Of a stretch of 64,000 bases of DNA, positions 47,497-56,297 are shown in pieces (position 1 is the first letter of the stretch; every line of letters starts with the position of its first letter). The position numbers and the translations under genes were made by a program. The notes below the pieces were generated by a model. The model saw only the letters and a program-made list of their open reading frames with translations. It made no database searches and had not been told where the DNA came from. The stretch covers positions 1 to 64,000 of the forward strand of contig SVFS01000004.1 in NCBI GenBank assembly GCA_015056725.1, given 5' to 3'. This stretch comes from Lachnospiraceae bacterium. Its GTDB lineage: Bacteria > Bacillota > Clostridia > Lachnospirales > Lachnospiraceae.

Positions 47497-47527
47497 AAGA
47501 CCCAATCCCAATATTGGGATTGAGTCT
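47497..47527 (-). terminator. rpsB-tsf terminator
   Basis: A stem built on AATCCCAAT/ATTGGGATT with outer AAGAC/GTCTT pairs is followed by a T-run on the minus strand, about 20 bp after the tsf stop. Confidence 0.92.
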
Positions 47528-47548
47528 TACACTTTTTAATCTTATCTA

Positions 47549-48472
47549 TTAGCCGAGCTGAGCTGCAACTTCTGCTGCAAAGTCTTCACTCTTCTTTTCA
47601 AGACCTTCACCTGTTTCGAAACGGATGAACTTAGTTACTTTTAATGCAGCACCATTAGCTTTTGCTACTTCTGCTACATACTGAGCAACGCTCTGTTTTC
47701 CGTCTTCAGCTTTAACATATACCTGATCCATAAGGCATACTTCTTTTAATTCTTTTTTGATACGACCTGCGATCATACCCTGGATAACTTTTTCAGGTTT
47801 AGAAGCTTCTTTAGGATCGTTCATAATCTGAGCTAAAAGAATTTCTTTTTCATGCGCAATATATTCTTCAGACACTTCATCAGCACTTACATATTTTGGA
47901 TTTAAAGCTGCAATCTGCATAGCAATGTTCTTTAATGCTTCTTTAACAGCATCATTTACAACATCAGATTCTGCTGCAACAACAACACCGATACGTCCGC
48001 CGCCGTGAATGTAATCTACTACTACCGGAGCTTCGATTGTTTCATATCTTCTGATATTTAAGTTTTCGCCGATTGTAGCAACTTTTTCTACTAATGCATC
48101 TTTCACTGTCTTGGATGTATCTTCAGTCCATGCTTCAGCCATGAAAGCATCCATATCAGCTGCTGTAGTTGTAAGAGCCTGTTTTGCAACAGATTCTACG
48201 AATGTCTGGAATGTTTCGTTCTTAGCTACGAAGTCTGTTTCAGAGTTAACTTCAACGATAGCTGCCTTTGTACCATCAATAGCAATACGGCAGATACCTT
48301 CAGCTGCGATTCTGCTAGCTTTCTTTTCTGCTTTAGCCTGACCGTTCTTTCTTAAGTATTCTACTGCTTCGTCCATGTTGCCGTCTGTTTCGCCTAAAGC
48401 TTTTTTACAATCCATCATGCCTGCGCCAGTAAGTTCTCTTAATTCTTTAACCATTGCTGCTGTAATAGCCAT
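47549..48472 (-). CDS. tsf: Translation elongation factor Ts
   Basis: A 307-residue nucleotide exchange factor for EF-Tu. The N-terminal UBA-like domain with VKELRELTGAGMMDCKKAL, the ETDFVAKNETF core motif and IHGGGRIGVVV are intact. It follows rpsB by 72 bp across a stem-loop, and ends in a strong terminator. Confidence 0.98.
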   Translation of the reverse strand: MAITAAMVKELRELTGAGMMDCKKALGETDGNMDEAVEYLRKNGQAKAEKKASRIAAEGICRIAIDGTKAAIVEVNSETDFVAKNETFQTFVESVAKQALTTTAADMDAFMAEAWTEDTSKTVKDALVEKVATIGENLNIRRYETIEAPVVVDYIHGGGRIGVVVAAESDVVNDAVKEALKNIAMQIAALNPKYVSADEVSEEYIAHEKEILLAQIMNDPKEASKPEKVIQGMIAGRIKKELKEVCLMDQVYVKAEDGKQSVAQYVAEVAKANGAALKVTKFIRFETGEGLEKKSEDFAAEVAAQLG

Positions 48473-48500
48473 TGTAATATCCTCCTAAATTTTATGAAAT

Positions 48501-48530
48501 CTCCATCTTCCGATGTCACAGAAGATGGAG
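48501..48530 (-). promoter_or_regulatory. Stem-loop between rpsB and tsf
   Basis: CTCCATCTTC (48501-48510) pairs perfectly with GAAGATGGAG (48521-48530). No T-run follows toward tsf, so it is more likely a processing/stability element or partial attenuator than a full terminator. Confidence 0.6.
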
Positions 48531-48544
48531 CGTGTTTGTCAAAA

Positions 48545-49300
48545 TTATTCTGCGTCAGCTGCTACTTCTTCGATGTCTGTAGCTTCTGTTTCTACATCTG
48601 CTTCTGTGTATACTACTTCACCCTGGTTAGCTTCGATGATAGCGTCTGCCATTTTAGAAACGATAAGTTTTACAGCTCTGATAGCGTCATCGTTACCTGG
48701 GATGATGTAATCTAATTCTTCTGGATCACAGTTTGTATCGCCGATACCTACTAATGTAATACCAAGTGCATGTGCTTCCTGTACACAGATTCTTTCTTTC
48801 TTAGGGTCAACTACGAAGATACAGTCCGGAACTCTTTCCATATCTTTGATACCGCCAAGGTTCTTTTCAAGTTTTTCCCATTCTTTCTTAATCTGGATAA
48901 CTTCTTTCTTAGGAAGAACATCAAATGTTCCGTCCTGAGACATTTCTTCAATCTTTTTCAGTCTTGCAATTCTGGACTGAATTGTTTTGAAGTTAGTGAG
49001 CATACCACCTAACCATCTTTCGTTTACATAGTACATACCGCAACGTTCAGCTTCTGTTTTAACTGCATCCTGTGCCTGTTTCTTTGTACCAACGAATAAT
49101 ACTGTACCACCCTGAGAAGCGATATCTGCGATTGCATTGTATGCTTCGTCAACTTTACCTACAGATTTCTGTAAGTCGATGATGTGGATACCATTTCTTT
49201 CTGTGAAGATGTATGGAGCCATCTTAGGGTTCCATCTTCTTGTCTGATGTCCAAAATGAACACCTGCTTCAAGTAACTGTTTCATTGAAATTACGCTCAT
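48545..49300 (-). CDS. rpsB: 30S ribosomal protein S2
   Basis: A 251-residue S2 with the family signature segments [20 protein letters not shown] and [19 protein letters not shown], plus an acidic C-terminal tail. It has an own promoter and leader, and forms an operon with tsf. In Bacillus this pair follows the fla/che operon end (swrB), as it does here except for inserted genes. Confidence 0.98.
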   Translation of the reverse strand: MSVISMKQLLEAGVHFGHQTRRWNPKMAPYIFTERNGIHIIDLQKSVGKVDEAYNAIADIASQGGTVLFVGTKKQAQDAVKTEAERCGMYYVNERWLGGMLTNFKTIQSRIARLKKIEEMSQDGTFDVLPKKEVIQIKKEWEKLEKNLGGIKDMERVPDCIFVVDPKKERICVQEAHALGITLVGIGDTNCDPEELDYIIPGNDDAIRAVKLIVSKMADAIIEANQGEVVYTEADVETEATDIEEVAADAE

Positions 49301-49430
49301 GTTTTACCTCCATTTGGTTTGAATCTTCCGTATGTCATTTAAGGCACATGACTACCTTCCATCAGCTTACTTTCTTATAAAAAGCACCAACCAATGCCGA
49401 CCATACGTGTTTTTTAGTCACAACATAACA

Positions 49431-49459
49431 ACATTAGCATAAAAAATGGCTATATGCAA
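49431..49459 (-). promoter_or_regulatory. rpsB promoter embedded in the upstream terminator, TTGCAT-17-TAATGT
   Basis: TTGCAT (49459-49454) sits within the right arm of the pbuX terminator stem and TAATGT (49436-49431) follows after 17 bp. The resulting leader of roughly 120 bases (49301-49425) could carry S2 autoregulation, but I recognise no defined motif. Confidence 0.55.
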
Positions 49460-49479
49460 GTTTTTTCTTACATATAGCC
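49441..49479 (-). terminator. Terminator after the purine permease gene
   Basis: GGCTATATG-TAAG pairs with CTTG-CATATAGCC (one G-U pair) around an A-rich loop, followed by six T on the minus strand. It begins 10 bp past the permease stop. Confidence 0.92.
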
Positions 49480-49488
49480 CTCAATATT

Positions 49489-50805
49489 TTACATTGCTTC
49501 CATATCCTTCGGTAATACTAAATTCATGATAACCGATACAAGAAATACTACTGCTACACAATTTTCTGCAAATACATTTTGAATAATTTGTGGAAAAACA
49601 GCAAATATTTCAGGAACCTGCGTAAATCCTAAGCCAATACTTAAAGACAGTGCCGCTATCGTAATATTTCTTTGTGTAAAACCACATTTTGCAATCATCT
49701 GTAAACCACTAATGACAATATTGCCAAACATCATAAGCGTACATCCGCCAAGCACAGCATCCGGCAAAGTTGCAAGAAGTGCACCAAACATCGGGAAAAA
49801 TCCTGCCAATACCATAATGATACAACCGGTAAATATTGTAAATCGGTTTACTACCTTCGTCATAGAAATAAGACCGACATTCTGGCTAAACGAGGTAATA
49901 GGTAAACACCCAAAAATACCTGATAATGCACTGACAAATCCATCTGCTGCTATTGAACCGGAAAGTTCCTCCGTCGTTACTTCCCGATGTAATCCCGTCG
50001 CTGCAAGTGCTGATGTATCACCAATCGTCTCTGTCGCAGACACAAGAAAAATCACTAATGTAGAAATAATAGCACCCAGATTAAATACCGGAACAACCGG
50101 CAAAAGCTTCGGCAACGAAATCCAACCAGCCGTTGACACCGCTGAAAAATCTACCATTCCCATGCAAACAGCAACAATATACCCCACAACAAGTCCAAAC
50201 AGTACTGACAACTGCTTCCAATAAGCTTTCGCAAAAACATTAAACACAATACAACATAGCAACGTAATCGTTCCCAACAAAAGGTTTTGTACCGAGCCAA
50301 AGTCTTCCACGCCTGAGCCACCACCAAAAGATGATGCCCCTACAGAAAGTAAAGAAAAACCAATCGACGTTACTACAGAAGCTGCAACAATAGGCGAAAT
50401 CAATTTCACCCAATATTTTGCCAATAATCCAAGAATACCTTCCAGCACACCACCAACAATTACTGCTCCAATAATAGCTTCATATCCATAAGTAGGACCA
50501 ATAAAGCAAAATACTGATACAAAAGTAAAGCTTATCCCCATAACAATAGGAAGACGAGCACCTATCCGCCATATAGAATACAACTGAACCATTGAACCAA
50601 TTCCGGCTATAATCATAGCTGTCTGAATCAACCCTGCCGTTCTTGCAGTATCTAATCCACACGCACCTGCAACAATAATAATGGGAGCAATATTCGCAAC
50701 AAACATTGCCAATACATGTTGTAATCCAAATGGAACAGCCTTACTTAAAGGCACTTTCCCATCCAACTGGTATATATTACTTATATTCTTCTGTTCGCTT
50801 CTCAT
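49489..50805 (-). CDS. pbuX: NCS2-family nucleobase permease, probably xanthine/guanine
   Basis: A 438-residue membrane protein with about 12-14 helices. Family features include LQHVLAMFVANIAPIIIVAG near residue 28, SATETIGDTSALAATG (about 255-270) and GCLPITSFSQNVGLISMT (about 296). NCS2 members import xanthine, guanine or uracil with protons. Its placement 11 bp after xpt, as in Bacillus xpt-pbuX, supports purine uptake. The specificity is inference. Confidence 0.87.
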   Translation of the reverse strand: MRSEQKNISNIYQLDGKVPLSKAVPFGLQHVLAMFVANIAPIIIVAGACGLDTARTAGLIQTAMIIAGIGSMVQLYSIWRIGARLPIVMGISFTFVSVFCFIGPTYGYEAIIGAVIVGGVLEGILGLLAKYWVKLISPIVAASVVTSIGFSLLSVGASSFGGGSGVEDFGSVQNLLLGTITLLCCIVFNVFAKAYWKQLSVLFGLVVGYIVAVCMGMVDFSAVSTAGWISLPKLLPVVPVFNLGAIISTLVIFLVSATETIGDTSALAATGLHREVTTEELSGSIAADGFVSALSGIFGCLPITSFSQNVGLISMTKVVNRFTIFTGCIIMVLAGFFPMFGALLATLPDAVLGGCTLMMFGNIVISGLQMIAKCGFTQRNITIAALSLSIGLGFTQVPEIFAVFPQIIQNVFAENCVAVVFLVSVIMNLVLPKDMEAM

Positions 50806-50816
50806 ATGTGTCTCAT

Positions 50817-51398
50817 CTACTGCTTTCTAAATACAATTTCTCCGGTCTGACAATTCATTTCTTCAACAATGGCTAAAGATTCCAGTTGATAGCCCAAATT
50901 ACGAATAATCCGTCCACCCGATTGAAAACCTTTCTCGATTGCTATAGCAATTCCTTCTACCGTTGCTCCAGCAGCCTGCACGATTTGAATTAATCCAAGT
51001 AGTGCACAACCATTTGCCAAAAAGTCATCTATCAACAACACCCTGTCATTTTCCTGCAAAAATTTTTTAGAAACAATAACCTGATTTTTGTTCTTATGAG
51101 TAAATGATTCAACCTCTGCAGTATACATTTCCCCTTCCAAATTAATACTTTTTGCTTTTTTAGCAAAAACAACAGGCACTCCGAAATGTTGTGCTACCAC
51201 ACATGCAATTCCGATGCCTGAAGCTTCTATCGTAAGTATTTTTGTGATGTTTTTTCCTTCAAAACGCTTCTTCCACTCTTTTCCCATTTCATCAAAAAGC
51301 GTAATATCCATCTGATGATTCAAAAAACTGTCTACTTTCAGAACATTACCTTCTTTTACAATTCCATCTTTTAAAATTCTTTCTTCCAAACAGTTCAT
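50817..51398 (-). CDS. xpt: Xanthine phosphoribosyltransferase
   Basis: A 193-residue enzyme converting xanthine and PRPP to XMP. The Xpt-specific start [23 protein letters not shown] region, the [13 protein letters not shown] segment and the PRPP-binding [20 protein letters not shown] are present. It forms an operon with the permease. The purine riboswitch usual in front of xpt in Bacillus was not found in the 74-bp spacer, so control may differ or be read-through from upstream genes. Confidence 0.94.
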   Translation of the reverse strand: MNCLEERILKDGIVKEGNVLKVDSFLNHQMDITLFDEMGKEWKKRFEGKNITKILTIEASGIGIACVVAQHFGVPVVFAKKAKSINLEGEMYTAEVESFTHKNKNQVIVSKKFLQENDRVLLIDDFLANGCALLGLIQIVQAAGATVEGIAIAIEKGFQSGGRIIRNLGYQLESLAIVEEMNCQTGEIVFRKQ

Positions 51399-51472
51399 CG
51401 CACCAATCGCTCCTCTGTATTTCGATCACAGATATTTTCTATACAAGTCTTCACTTGTTTCTGTTTCGTCTT

Positions 51473-52120
51473 TTACTGTCTTCTTGTAATGATTTTTGCA
51501 ATTTCTTCCTGTGTGGCACCTATTGGTACTTCATAATTTCCTACGCAAATAGACTTATCATAACCATTTTGGCAAAGAAATCTGTCAAAATCCATTGCTG
51601 ATTCTACCAGTCCTGCCGCTTCAGCTCTTTTAGCAACTGCTACGGAACTGTCTCCGCTTTGTACCAAAAGTGTTACGATGGCATTCGGATTTATATCCTG
51701 TGCCTTCTCCGCAACTTCTTCCGCCGCCTTTTTTAAAGCTTCTATCTCATCCTGTTTCTGTTCTTCCTCTGTCGGTTCCGATACAGTTTCCGCAGGCTTC
51801 TCCGGTGTAATTTCTTCCACCGGTTCTTCTTCCGGTGTTTCTTCTTTCACTGCTTCTTCCACCGGTTCTTCTTCTACTTCCGTTTCCTGCATAGCCTCTT
51901 TAGCTGGCTCTTGTTTTTCTATCGGTTTCTCTGTCGGCTCAGTGGTTTTTCCGATATCTGACAGCACTTCCTTCGTATCTTCTACCATCCCAAGCTGTGT
52001 AGCTCGTTTCTTTATTTCCTCATCCGTCATACGCTTTCCGGTATTTCCTGACAATACAAGTATAAGTACCGCTACCAACAATCCGATACCGAGGCCACGC
52101 ATATAATATCTAAGTTTCAT
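51473..52120 (-). CDS. Membrane-anchored protein with MltG-like LysM-type domain
   Basis: A 215-residue protein: one membrane helix near the N-terminus (about 8-25), a long Glu/Pro/Thr-rich linker (about 60-125) and a C-terminal domain (about 140-215) reading VQSGDSSVAVAKRAEAAGLV then CVGNYEVPIGATQEEIAK. This resembles the LysM-like substrate-docking subdomain of MltG-type lytic transglycosylases, but the catalytic part is missing. It lies 15 bp after the SwrB-like gene and may be the last gene of the flagellar operon. Function unknown. Confidence 0.6.
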   Translation of the reverse strand: MKLRYYMRGLGIGLLVAVLILVLSGNTGKRMTDEEIKKRATQLGMVEDTKEVLSDIGKTTEPTEKPIEKQEPAKEAMQETEVEEEPVEEAVKEETPEEEPVEEITPEKPAETVSEPTEEEQKQDEIEALKKAAEEVAEKAQDINPNAIVTLLVQSGDSSVAVAKRAEAAGLVESAMDFDRFLCQNGYDKSICVGNYEVPIGATQEEIAKIITRRQ

Positions 52121-52135
52121 ATTACTACGTTCCTC

Positions 52136-53044
52136 CTATCGTAAGCCTTTATATAAGTCAATCACAAGCTTCACTTCGCCGATGCCAAGTCCCAGCTCTT
52201 TTGCAATTGCCATATTAGACTTCCCTGCTTTATGCAGTTCCAAAATTCTTTCATTGCTGTTAATTCCGTTATCTCTCTGAGTGGAAAACTGAAGCTGTAC
52301 ATCCGAAGCATCCTTGGATTCAAGAAGCATATCCAAAGTGCTTTTCTCTTCTGCCGGTTTCTGCTCTGCATCTTCCGCTATTTTTACCTTTTTCGGTGCA
52401 GATTTGCGTACCTTCTTCGGTGTAACAGTCACTTTTTCCGGTTTGAACGGCACAAAGCTTGGTTTTTCCTCTAAAACCTCTTCCGTATTCTTCTCATCCA
52501 TAATTACAGACGATACTACAACCGGTGTTTCTTCCATTACCGTCACTGCCGGTAATTCGCTTACCGCCGCTACCACTGTCGCAGTAGCTGTTTCTACATT
52601 TTCCAGGTTTTCGCGCACCGTAATCTCGGAATCCTTTACCTGCTGCAATAAATCTTTAATATTTTTATCTGCTTCATGAATCGTATCTTTCAGGCTGGAC
52701 TGTTTATCATTCAGCATATCATACAGAAATACTACTTCCTGATGATTTTTCTGAATTTCACTAAGCACCGTATCCGAATATTCGTTTACCGCCATAATCT
52801 TTTCATTAGAAATCCGTTCCATGGAACGCTGTGCTTTCTCAATCCGTTCCTGACAGGCTTCTTCTGACATCTCATCCATTTTACTTTTTACCTGTTCTAC
52901 TTCTCTGGATACTAATTCTCGGATTTCTTCCTGTGCAAGCGTTTTTGTTTCTTCGTTTAATTGTTCTTTCTTTACCGGAATCACAAAGCTCAGGATAAAA
53001 ACAATTGCTCCCGATACCAGCAATATGATTTCTAACATTCCCAT
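52136..53044 (-). CDS. Single-pass coiled-coil protein with C-terminal HTH-like motif (SwrB-like position)
   Basis: A 302-residue protein: N-terminal membrane helix (about 4-22), long charged coiled coil (about 25-140), Lys/Pro-rich linker, and a C-terminal helix-turn-helix-like segment (RILELHKAGKSNMAIAKELG, then GIGEVKLVIDLYKG) typical of the DUF6115 group. In Bacillus the gene after sigD is swrB, a membrane protein with similar layout that promotes flagellar assembly. Position and layout suggest an analogous role, but sequence similarity cannot be judged here. It follows the FapA-family gene by 54 bp. Confidence 0.6.
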   Translation of the reverse strand: MGMLEIILLVSGAIVFILSFVIPVKKEQLNEETKTLAQEEIRELVSREVEQVKSKMDEMSEEACQERIEKAQRSMERISNEKIMAVNEYSDTVLSEIQKNHQEVVFLYDMLNDKQSSLKDTIHEADKNIKDLLQQVKDSEITVRENLENVETATATVVAAVSELPAVTVMEETPVVVSSVIMDEKNTEEVLEEKPSFVPFKPEKVTVTPKKVRKSAPKKVKIAEDAEQKPAEEKSTLDMLLESKDASDVQLQFSTQRDNGINSNERILELHKAGKSNMAIAKELGLGIGEVKLVIDLYKGLR

Positions 53045-53098
53045 AATGTTTTCTTTTATAGTGTAATACTACTTTTCTCCTCGTTTTCGCTTGCAATT

Positions 53099-54688
53099 TT
53101 AAATTGCAGTCATCTTTACATCACCCTGACTTCTGATAAAGCGGCAATATTTCATGGAATCTTTTATTACCTTGGATACATCCATAATACAAATCTTTGT
53201 ACCAGGGAATACTTCACCTGTTACAACAACACATGGATTTTGTCCTTCCACAAGAATATTATCTAATTCTTCCAGACGAATAGACGCTTCTGCTATTTCA
53301 TCTTTCTTCTGCGTTCTGGTCTCAATCAGCTTCTGGATATGCTCCATCTGTTCCTGTGGCACTTCTATACCTTGTCTCTTTTTCTGAATGGTTGCTGCAA
53401 TAACAGGTTCAATTGACGCAAGTACTTTATTTGCCTCCTGCAATATTTTCTGCAAATCCATCTGCTCGCGCTTCAGTACCGGATTAATTCCTACTTCAAC
53501 AACGGTGGATGCCCCCATTGGCGATCCAAGCGTCTTCACTGTAATTTTATTACTTGCCATTACATTTCCGCCTGTAATGAACCCTTTTTTTCCTGTTACC
53601 TCGATTTCAGAACCGGCATGTACCTTACAGTGTAAAATAGATTCTGTAGAGATAAACGCACCGGCATGTACTTCTGCATTTTCCAAAAACTTGGAAATAA
53701 CATTTCCTTTTGCAACTAATTTTCCTTTTCCCATGCCGTTCATACCACGAGCTATGGAAATGTTGCCGCCGGATTCAATTAGTGCACCCTCTACAACACC
53801 ACGGATTTCAATGTCACCTGTTGCTTTAACAGACAAACCCGAAAAAACATTACCTCGTACACAGATACCGCCATTGTAGTCTATATTACCTGTGGATAAA
53901 TCCACATTCTCTACTTCCAAAACATTTGAAACAAATACTTTGTCACCGGTCAAAGTAACATGACCGTTTACCATAGAATAAATCTCTGTTCTGTCTTCTG
54001 ACAACTGAATATTTTTACCAAATTTCAGATGGTCCCGTTTTACCGTTCTTGGTTTTAACACTTCACCAAGCACATTCATACCATCTTCACCAAGATCAGC
54101 TTCAATCAGACGTGCCAGCAAGTCTCCTTCTTTCACATGACAAATTGTGTTCAAGGATAAAAAGTCTACGCTACCGTCTTCTCTGACATCCGGCTTTGCC
54201 TTTCTGTCTGTCTGGAACATATATTCAATTCTTGCATCTTCACCGTGTCTTGGCTCTTTTCCTTTTGCAACAACGATATCAATACAATAAATTTGATTTT
54301 GAATAGCCTCGATAATTTTGTCTGAATTTATTCCGTATCGGATATTCCTATTTCGTAAGTCACTGATAACTTCTTCAACAGTCATCTGCGGTCCACCTAC
54401 GGAAGATGCATAAAAACGCAATACAACCTGCATTTTATCCTCTGACATTCTAAAAGAGTAGCTTCCCCTGAACGCCTTTGTCACTTGCGCATTCAACTTG
54501 TATTCCGTTTCTTCCTTGCAATCCAGCATTGCTCTGTTCAATTCTTTAATATCGAATGCAATATCCCTGAAATTCAAGTAATCCATCAATTCGCCAATGG
54601 AAAATGACTGTTCATCAATCTTCGTTGGAATAAATTTAATATATGTTCCGTCTTCTTTATGTACTAACTGAAAATAACCGTTTGTCAT
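53099..54688 (-). CDS. FapA-family (DUF342) protein
   Basis: A 529-residue cytoplasmic protein. The centre (about 200-400) has the repeating beta-helix pattern of DUF342/FapA, including GDIEIRGVVEGALIESGGNI and GGNVMASNKITVKTLGSPMG, followed by a coiled coil (about 405-470) and a C-terminal beta domain. FapA proteins are linked to polar-flagellum and cell-polarity systems in some bacteria; in Firmicutes their role is unclear. It lies 28 bp after sigD, in the flagellar operon. Confidence 0.82.
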   Translation of the reverse strand: MTNGYFQLVHKEDGTYIKFIPTKIDEQSFSIGELMDYLNFRDIAFDIKELNRAMLDCKEETEYKLNAQVTKAFRGSYSFRMSEDKMQVVLRFYASSVGGPQMTVEEVISDLRNRNIRYGINSDKIIEAIQNQIYCIDIVVAKGKEPRHGEDARIEYMFQTDRKAKPDVREDGSVDFLSLNTICHVKEGDLLARLIEADLGEDGMNVLGEVLKPRTVKRDHLKFGKNIQLSEDRTEIYSMVNGHVTLTGDKVFVSNVLEVENVDLSTGNIDYNGGICVRGNVFSGLSVKATGDIEIRGVVEGALIESGGNISIARGMNGMGKGKLVAKGNVISKFLENAEVHAGAFISTESILHCKVHAGSEIEVTGKKGFITGGNVMASNKITVKTLGSPMGASTVVEVGINPVLKREQMDLQKILQEANKVLASIEPVIAATIQKKRQGIEVPQEQMEHIQKLIETRTQKKDEIAEASIRLEELDNILVEGQNPCVVVTGEVFPGTKICIMDVSKVIKDSMKYCRFIRSQGDVKMTAI

Positions 54689-54716
54689 CTGTCTCCTCTG
54701 TTCCCCTCTAAACCAA

Positions 54717-55490
54717 CTACTTCAAATCTGTCATAATACCCATATATTTTCCCATTTTATTTTTCATCTTCTGAAGTGCTCTTGTATGCAGCTGTGACAC
54801 TCTCGATTCGGATACTTCCAAAATAGAACTAATTTCCTTAAGTGTCAGTTCTTCATAATAATAAAATAAAATTACCTTCTTTTCTTTGTCCGTTAAAATT
54901 TCCAAGGATTCCAGCAACACCTGTTTTAATTCGCTTTTTTCCAAAGCTTCCTCCGGTGTATCAAACTGTGCGGAATGTCTTCCCGGCTCATTCGGAACTT
55001 CACTTCCCTGCTCCATGAACTCATTCAAAGACACAACCCCTGTCACCTTCATCTGCCCTTGCCAGTCTAAATATTCATCTTCAGAAATCCCAAGCGCAAC
55101 CGCAATTTCTTCATCCGTTGCAACACGTCCCTCTTTTGTTTCGATTTCACGCATTGCCTGCTCGATTTTTTTCTGCTTTTGTCTGATTGTTCGCGGTATC
55201 CAGTCCATTTTACGAATCTGATCCAAAATGGCACCTCTGATACGCAGACTTGCATAGGTTTCAAACTTAACCTCTTTGCACATATCATACTTATCAATGG
55301 CATCTATCAACCCAAAAACGCCATAACCTACCAAATCGTCATATTCCACATTATACCCAAGATACATGCTCAGACGACCTGCGACAACCTTAACAAGAGG
55401 TGCATATTCAATTATGATTTTCTCTTTCAACTCAGGAGCATGTGACTTATGATAGTCCTCCCACAGTTTTTTCTTTTCAGCGTCACTCAT
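54717..55490 (-). CDS. sigD: Flagellar sigma factor sigma-28 (SigD/FliA)
   Basis: A 257-residue sigma factor. Region 2 (DDLVGYGVFGLIDAIDKYD and FETYASLRIRGAILDQIRK), region 3 and region 4 (LTLKEISSILEVSESRVSQL) are all present, with the order and length of sigma-28. It directs transcription of late flagellar and chemotaxis genes. It overlaps the small membrane-protein gene by 8 bp. No anti-sigma factor FlgM is visible in the window. Confidence 0.95.
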   Translation of the reverse strand: MSDAEKKKLWEDYHKSHAPELKEKIIIEYAPLVKVVAGRLSMYLGYNVEYDDLVGYGVFGLIDAIDKYDMCKEVKFETYASLRIRGAILDQIRKMDWIPRTIRQKQKKIEQAMREIETKEGRVATDEEIAVALGISEDEYLDWQGQMKVTGVVSLNEFMEQGSEVPNEPGRHSAQFDTPEEALEKSELKQVLLESLEILTDKEKKVILFYYYEELTLKEISSILEVSESRVSQLHTRALQKMKNKMGKYMGIMTDLK

Positions 55491-55743
55491 TGGCTTCCTT
55501 TTCTTCCGGCTGTTTCTCGATTACTTCGCCTTCATCTAATGAACTGTCCTTCTTCTCATTTTGCTTGTCTATATGATCAAGTGACCATTTCAAAATGCAT
55601 CCCAGTATATAGAACACAACTAATACAACAAACAAAATCCAAAGCATACTTGTTATTTCATATCTACCGATTGCAAGTAATATTGCTGCCATAGCCCCCG
55701 CCAGCAACATAATCAGTACCGGCAACAATTTTCTTCTGTTCAA
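55483..55743 (-). CDS. Small two-helix membrane protein between cheD and sigD
   Basis: An 86-residue protein with two membrane helices (about 6-26 and 32-52) and a highly charged Lys/Asp/Glu tail (about 58-86). I do not recognise a family. It overlaps sigD by 8 bp and lies 12 bp after cheD, so it is certainly translated within the operon. In Bacillus cheD and sigD are adjacent, so this is an extra gene, perhaps lineage-specific. Confidence 0.7.
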   Translation of the reverse strand: MNRRKLLPVLIMLLAGAMAAILLAIGRYEITSMLWILFVVLVVFYILGCILKWSLDHIDKQNEKKDSSLDEGEVIEKQPEEKEANE

Positions 55744-55755
55744 CGTTCATACTCC

Positions 55756-56241
55756 TTATATTGATTTTTGCGGTTTTCCCACAGATTTAATGACGTATTC
55801 ACCTGTTTCCGGATAAAACACTACCGTTCTACCATAATCAGCACCGGTATCTTCTGCAATCAATTTAATATTCATTTCTTTTAATTTATTACGCGCCGCT
55901 TCTGCATTGCGTTCACCTACACGCAAAAGTCCTTCTTTATTCTGGAATGCAAACATCTGTGCACCACCTGCGATTTTAGCCTCCAGACGGCTTTTAGAAG
56001 CACCTTCTGCGATCATCAGCTTCACAAGCAATTCAATTCCTGTATCTGCAAACTTTTCAGCACATGCATTATTCTTTATTGCTGTTGAATCAGGCAGCAT
56101 AAAGTGTAACAATCCTCCTACCTTTGCACTTGGATCACGAAGTGCTACTCCGATACAAGACCCAAGCCCTAAAGTTGTCAACCCATCCGGGCATTTACAC
56201 ACTTTAAGATCTGCCATTCCTACTCTTATAATTTCACTCAT
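55756..56241 (-). CDS. cheD: Chemoreceptor glutamine deamidase CheD
   Basis: A 161-residue CheD with the catalytic Cys and His in LGLGSCIGVALRD and GGLLHFMLPDS, plus KIAGGAQMF. It deamidates glutamines in chemoreceptors and is a partner of CheC in firmicute adaptation. It follows cheC by 56 bp in the fla/che operon. Confidence 0.96.
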   Translation of the reverse strand: MSEIIRVGMADLKVCKCPDGLTTLGLGSCIGVALRDPSAKVGGLLHFMLPDSTAIKNNACAEKFADTGIELLVKLMIAEGASKSRLEAKIAGGAQMFAFQNKEGLLRVGERNAEAARNKLKEMNIKLIAEDTGADYGRTVVFYPETGEYVIKSVGKPQKSI

Positions 56242-56297
56242 TCTATATCTTCACGGAATTCCCGTTTTCCTCTTTCAAACTTGTACTTTCTGACTAC

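Noticed and set aside
51399..51472. Purine riboswitch upstream of xpt
   Set aside because: The spacer has only a small ACAAGT/ACTTGT hairpin and lacks the conserved riboswitch core.
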